Part shown: one piece after another, positions 24,035-27,069 of the stretch | Numbering within the stretch: the stretch's first letter is position 1 | Layout of the letters: each line of letters opens with the position of its first letter | Assembly: GCF_946479715.1 (NCBI RefSeq) | Contig: NZ_CAMLHF010000056.1 | Span: 1 to 27,069, forward strand | Source: an uncultured Pedobacter sp. | Lineage (GTDB): Bacteria; Bacteroidota; Bacteroidia; Sphingobacteriales; Sphingobacteriaceae | DNA length: 27,069 nucleotides | Direction: 5' to 3' | Notes under the pieces: generated by a model | The model's database searches: none | What the model was told of the DNA's origin: nothing | The model's input: the letters and a program-made list of their open reading frames with translations, nothing else | Position numbers and translations under genes: made by a program

Positions 24035-26167
24035 CTAATCCTGTACTAAAATGAAATCTATTTGACGTTTAGCCAGATCTACTTTCTTTACTTTTACCTT
24101 TACCTCGTCGCCCAATTGGTATTTTTTCTTTTTACGTTGCCCCACTATGCAGTAGTTTTTTTCATCCAGCACATAGAAATCATCAGATATATCACGGAGT
24201 CTTATCATACCCTCGCATTTATTTTCAATGATCTCAACATACATTCCCCATTCCGTAACTCCGGATATGATGCCAAGGAAAGTATTTCCTATGTTTTCTT
24301 CAAGATATTCGGCCTGCTTATATTTAATAGAAGCACGTTCTGCATCTGCAGCGCGTTTTTCCATTGTTGAGGAATGAGAAGATGCTATTTCATATTCTTC
24401 TTCATTTGCAGACTTTTCATTGTTTAAGTAGGCAGCCAGAAGCCTGTGTACCATAACATCAGGATATCGTCTGATAGGAGAGGTGAAATGGGTATAGTGG
24501 TCAAAGGCCAATCCGTAATGACTTGTCTTTTTTGTGGTATAAACAGCTTTTGCCATAGAGCGGATGGCAAGTTGTGTTAATACGTTCTGTTCCTTTTTCC
24601 CTTCAACATCTTCCATCAGATAGTTCAGAGATTTTGCGATCTCCTTATCCGATTTCATATTGATCTTATAACCAAAACGGGCTGCAAAAAGCGCAAAATT
24701 ACCTAGGTTTTCGAGGTTAGGGGAGTCGTGAGAACGATATACAAAAGTATATTTCTGTTTTCCTTTTCCTTTTTTGGCAATGAACTCAGCTACTTTTTTG
24801 TTGGCAAGCAACATAAAGTCTTCTATAAGCTTATGGGCATCTTTACGTTCTTTAACATACACGCCAATTGGTTTACCTGTTTCGTCAAGTTTAAATTTAA
24901 CCTCAGTACTTTCAAAACTGATGGCTCCATTTTTAAACTTCCTGTCGCGAAGTATATAAGCCAGCTCATTAAGTTTCAGGATTTCATCAGCGTAATCTCC
25001 TTCTTTATTTTCAATAACTTCCTGGGCCTCTTCATAACTAAAGCGTCTGTTCGAGTGGATAACCGTACGGCCAAACCATTCTGTGATGATATTTGCTTTA
25101 TCATCAAGTTCAAACACAGCTGCAAAGCACAGTTTGTCTTCATTTGGGCGTAAGGAACATACGCCATTACTTAAGCGTTCTGGAAGCATAGGAATCACAC
25201 GATCTACCAGGTAAACTGAGGTAGCTCTTGAATAAGCTTCTTTATCGAGATGGCTATTAGGGATAACATAATGAGACACATCAGCAATGTGTACACCTAT
25301 CTCATAATTTCCATTCGGTAATGTTTTAAAAGATATGGCATCATCAAAATCCTTGGCATCGGCCGGGTCAATGGTAAATGTAACCGTTTCCCTAAAGTCC
25401 TTGCGCCCTTTTAAATCAGCAGCAGTAATTTCTTCAGGTATCGCATTTGCTTCATTTTCAACCTCAGGCGGAAATACCAAAGGAAATCCAAACTGAGCCA
25501 GGATGGCATTCATTTCAGTGTTATTCTCGCCTTGCTCGCCAAGTATAGTGGTTATTTTTCCGATTGGATTCTTTGCGCCTTCCGGCCAATCCGTAATGCT
25601 TACCTGTACTTTTTGTCCATTCTTAGCGCCGTTAAGGTCGCTTAAAGGAACAAATATATCATGCAACATTTTACGATCGTCGATATTTACAAAAGCAAAA
25701 CGATCAGAGATTTTTATCACTCCAATGAAATCTGTTTTTGCACGGTTAATGATCTCAACTACTTCGCCTTCATTTTTACGGCCACTTTTTTTGGCGTAGA
25801 TGTAAACTTTTACGGTATCACCATTTAGTGCATTATGAAGTTTGCGTGCCGATACAAAAATGTCTTTTTCAAACTCATCTTCAGGGACTACAAATGCTGA
25901 TCCATCTGCGGTCATGTCTACTTTACCGATAACAAAAGTTTTCAAATCCTTTAAGCGGAATTTTCCCTTTTCTGGTTCTAAAAAAACACCCTTTCTAGAC
26001 TGCTCTTTAAGTACCTCAAGAATTGTTTCTCTAGCTTCCGGATCTGTTATATTTAATTTAGCTGAAACCTGTTTGTAGTTCAGTGCTTCATTACTGTTTT
26101 TTTCCAATACATCACTAATCAATTGTATTAAAACAAGTTCTAAGTGCGATGTTTTCTTTTTTGCCAT
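24035..26167 (-). CDS. rnr: Ribonuclease R
   Basis: A 710-residue 3'-to-5' exoribonuclease of the RNase II/R family. I use the ATG at 26167 (MAKKKTSHLELV); the frame runs upstream to 26338, but that part is unlike the family and overlaps the divergent mscS-type gene. An N-terminal winged-helix segment (about 5-70) precedes two cold-shock domains (about 80-225), the RNB catalytic domain (about 255-585) with IDPADAKDFDDA containing D267, D273, D275 and D276, and a C-terminal S1 domain (about 628-708). The lysine-rich tail typical of E. coli RNase R is absent. Polyprenyl synthase follows. Confidence 0.93.
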   Translation of the reverse strand: MAKKKTSHLELVLIQLISDVLEKNSNEALNYKQVSAKLNITDPEARETILEVLKEQSRKGVFLEPEKGKFRLKDLKTFVIGKVDMTADGSAFVVPEDEFEKDIFVSARKLHNALNGDTVKVYIYAKKSGRKNEGEVVEIINRAKTDFIGVIKISDRFAFVNIDDRKMLHDIFVPLSDLNGAKNGQKVQVSITDWPEGAKNPIGKITTILGEQGENNTEMNAILAQFGFPLVFPPEVENEANAIPEEITAADLKGRKDFRETVTFTIDPADAKDFDDAISFKTLPNGNYEIGVHIADVSHYVIPNSHLDKEAYSRATSVYLVDRVIPMLPERLSNGVCSLRPNEDKLCFAAVFELDDKANIITEWFGRTVIHSNRRFSYEEAQEVIENKEGDYADEILKLNELAYILRDRKFKNGAISFESTEVKFKLDETGKPIGVYVKERKDAHKLIEDFMLLANKKVAEFIAKKGKGKQKYTFVYRSHDSPNLENLGNFALFAARFGYKINMKSDKEIAKSLNYLMEDVEGKKEQNVLTQLAIRSMAKAVYTTKKTSHYGLAFDHYTHFTSPIRRYPDVMVHRLLAAYLNNEKSANEEEYEIASSHSSTMEKRAADAERASIKYKQAEYLEENIGNTFLGIISGVTEWGMYVEIIENKCEGMIRLRDISDDFYVLDEKNYCIVGQRKKKKYQLGDEVKVKVKKVDLAKRQIDFILVQD

Positions 26168-26198
26168 AATAAAAATATGAATCACCCGAAGGTAACAA

Positions 26199-26233
26199 TT
26201 TGAAGCGATAGATTGTTGTATTTTGTACCTTTG
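26199..26233 (+). promoter_or_regulatory. Candidate promoter of the MscS-type gene
   Basis: TACCTTTG (26226-26233) is a full -7 match. TTTG at 26199-26202 lies 23 bp upstream, a little longer than usual. The start codon is 44 bp downstream. Confidence 0.45.
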
Positions 26234-26277
26234 CTTAGGCAGAGTAGTGTCAAACTTATTCTTATTTATAGTATAAA

Positions 26278-27069
26278 ATGATAGAAGACAGAGAAAGAAA
26301 AACCGGAAAGGAATTGCTGATGATCCTGATAAAGGCATTGATTTATTCGCTGTTGGTTTATTTTTACATCAACAAGCCGCAAATTTATGTTGACTATCCA
26401 CGGTTAGCAAGAATCACAAGTGGCTTTATGATCTTTCTGGGGCCAAGTTTGGCAATTTCTATCATCAGATGGGTGGTTATTTATTGGTACATCAAAAAAC
26501 ATAAATTTAAGAGCAATATTAAAGATAATTTCATTCTAGGTATTAACCGGATTGAGTCGATATTAAACACTGTATTTTTTATGCTGGCATTAACCTCATT
26601 CTGGGATGTAAAATTACAGGATTTGGTATTTAGTATTTCCATTGTAGCAGCGGCTTTGGCAGTTACATTCAAAGACTACGTTGCCAATATGATCAATGGT
26701 TTAATTATCATGTTTTCCGACAGACTTTCATTGGGCGATCACATCAAGATAGGCGATCATGAGGGCAAGATATTAGACATCACCCTGATTAATATGATCT
26801 TGCAAAACGAAGATAGCGACATGGTGATTATTCCTAATTCATTAGCTTTTAGCTCTGTTATTGTAAACCAGTCTAAGCAAAATACCAAGAAGCTAAGTAT
26901 CGAATTTGATATGTCACTTACTAATGGTTATACCCCTGAATTTATAGAAAACCAATTAAATAAGGTTATTGAAAATTATGCCGACAATGTAATGCCGGGC
27001 GGCCTTACTGTTAAAACCATAGCCATCAATAAAGACGTGGTTATCTTTAAGGCAATGATTTTATTGAAA
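26278..27069 (+). CDS. MscS-family mechanosensitive channel, N-terminal part
   Basis: The frame opens at ATG 26278 and stays open for 264 codons to the right edge, so the C-terminus is missing. Hydrophobic segments lie at about 13-31, 47-71, 92-108 and 114-148. The last continues into the MscS pore/beta-domain signature: AAALAVTFKDYVANMINGLII, then SDRLSLGDHIKIGD (147-160), EGKILDITLINMIL, and MVIIPNSLAFSSVIVN (182-197). Such inner-membrane channels open under membrane tension to release solutes during osmotic downshock. It is divergent from rnr, with 110 bp between the start codons. Confidence 0.88.
   Translation, partial: MIEDRERKTGKELLMILIKALIYSLLVYFYINKPQIYVDYPRLARITSGFMIFLGPSLAISIIRWVVIYWYIKKHKFKSNIKDNFILGINRIESILNTVFFMLALTSFWDVKLQDLVFSISIVAAALAVTFKDYVANMINGLIIMFSDRLSLGDHIKIGDHEGKILDITLINMILQNEDSDMVIIPNSLAFSSVIVNQSKQNTKKLSIEFDMSLTNGYTPEFIENQLNKVIENYADNVMPGGLTVKTIAINKDVVIFKAMILLK

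Noticed and set aside
24728..25153. 141-codon frame on + strand inside rnr
   Set aside because: Phe-rich antisense reading of the RNase R catalytic domain; no start signals.
26168..26338. 57-residue N-terminal extension of RNase R
   Set aside because: Unlike the family and it would run through the divergent mscS-type start and promoter; MAKKKTSH at 26167 is the natural start.

Overview
The window looks like chromosomal DNA from a Bacteroidota bacterium, most likely a Sphingobacteriaceae member close to Pedobacter. That placement is inferred from gene content and signals, not from a database match. Supporting points are AT-rich starts without Shine-Dalgarno sequences, Bacteroidota-type promoters (TTTG, about 19-21 bp, TAnnTTTG) upstream of trxB, the glutamate-type symporter and rplU, many secreted glycosidases and lipoproteins, a propeller-type sensor kinase, and an ECF sigma factor paired with a membrane protein.

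Layout. (1) 1-3578: the end of a carbohydrate-degrading cluster on the + strand. It holds the C-terminal part of a GH43 enzyme, a lipoprotein joining a sialidase-like propeller to a GH43 propeller (4-bp ATGA overlap), and a clan GH-A (GH5-like) lipoprotein glycosidase. Nothing seen suggests a regulator or SusC/SusD pair here. (2) 3579-3926: a gene-free stretch with a 27-bp-arm inverted repeat. (3) 3927-9477: a short MutS-family ATPase, a FabF-type ketosynthase, a methylcrotonyl-type acyl-CoA carboxylase beta subunit, and thioredoxin reductase. (4) 9596-12167: a GH20 beta-N-acetylhexosaminidase and a small lipoprotein. (5) 12170-17246: a two-component system on the - strand (propeller sensor kinase, then NarL-type regulator), divergent from an AraC-type regulator and a secreted NTF2-like protein. 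The divergent control region carries a duplicated GGGG/CCCC dyad and a 13-bp-spaced TTGAC triplet. (6) 17388-18471: ECF sigma factor and a four-helix membrane protein on the - strand, divergent from a dicarboxylate/amino acid symporter and a small membrane-anchored protein (18601-20544). (7) 20626-21415: ribosomal proteins L21 and L27, ending in a strong bidirectional hairpin. (8) 21489-23051: an XRE-type regulator divergent from an unusual sensor-like protein with a kinase-type H-box and a receiver domain but no ATPase domain. (9) 23048-26167: RNase R followed by a short-chain polyprenyl diphosphate synthase on the - strand. (10) 26278 to the right edge: an MscS-family channel, cut by the window.

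Most of the window is ordinary housekeeping and regulatory gene content. I do not see an obvious new defence or mobile system, CRISPR array, tRNA, rRNA or insertion sequence. The most interesting points are the sialidase-like/GH43 fusion, the ATPase-less H-box/receiver protein, the duplicated dyad in the two-component/AraC control region, the ECF sigma/membrane protein pair, and several palindromic elements.
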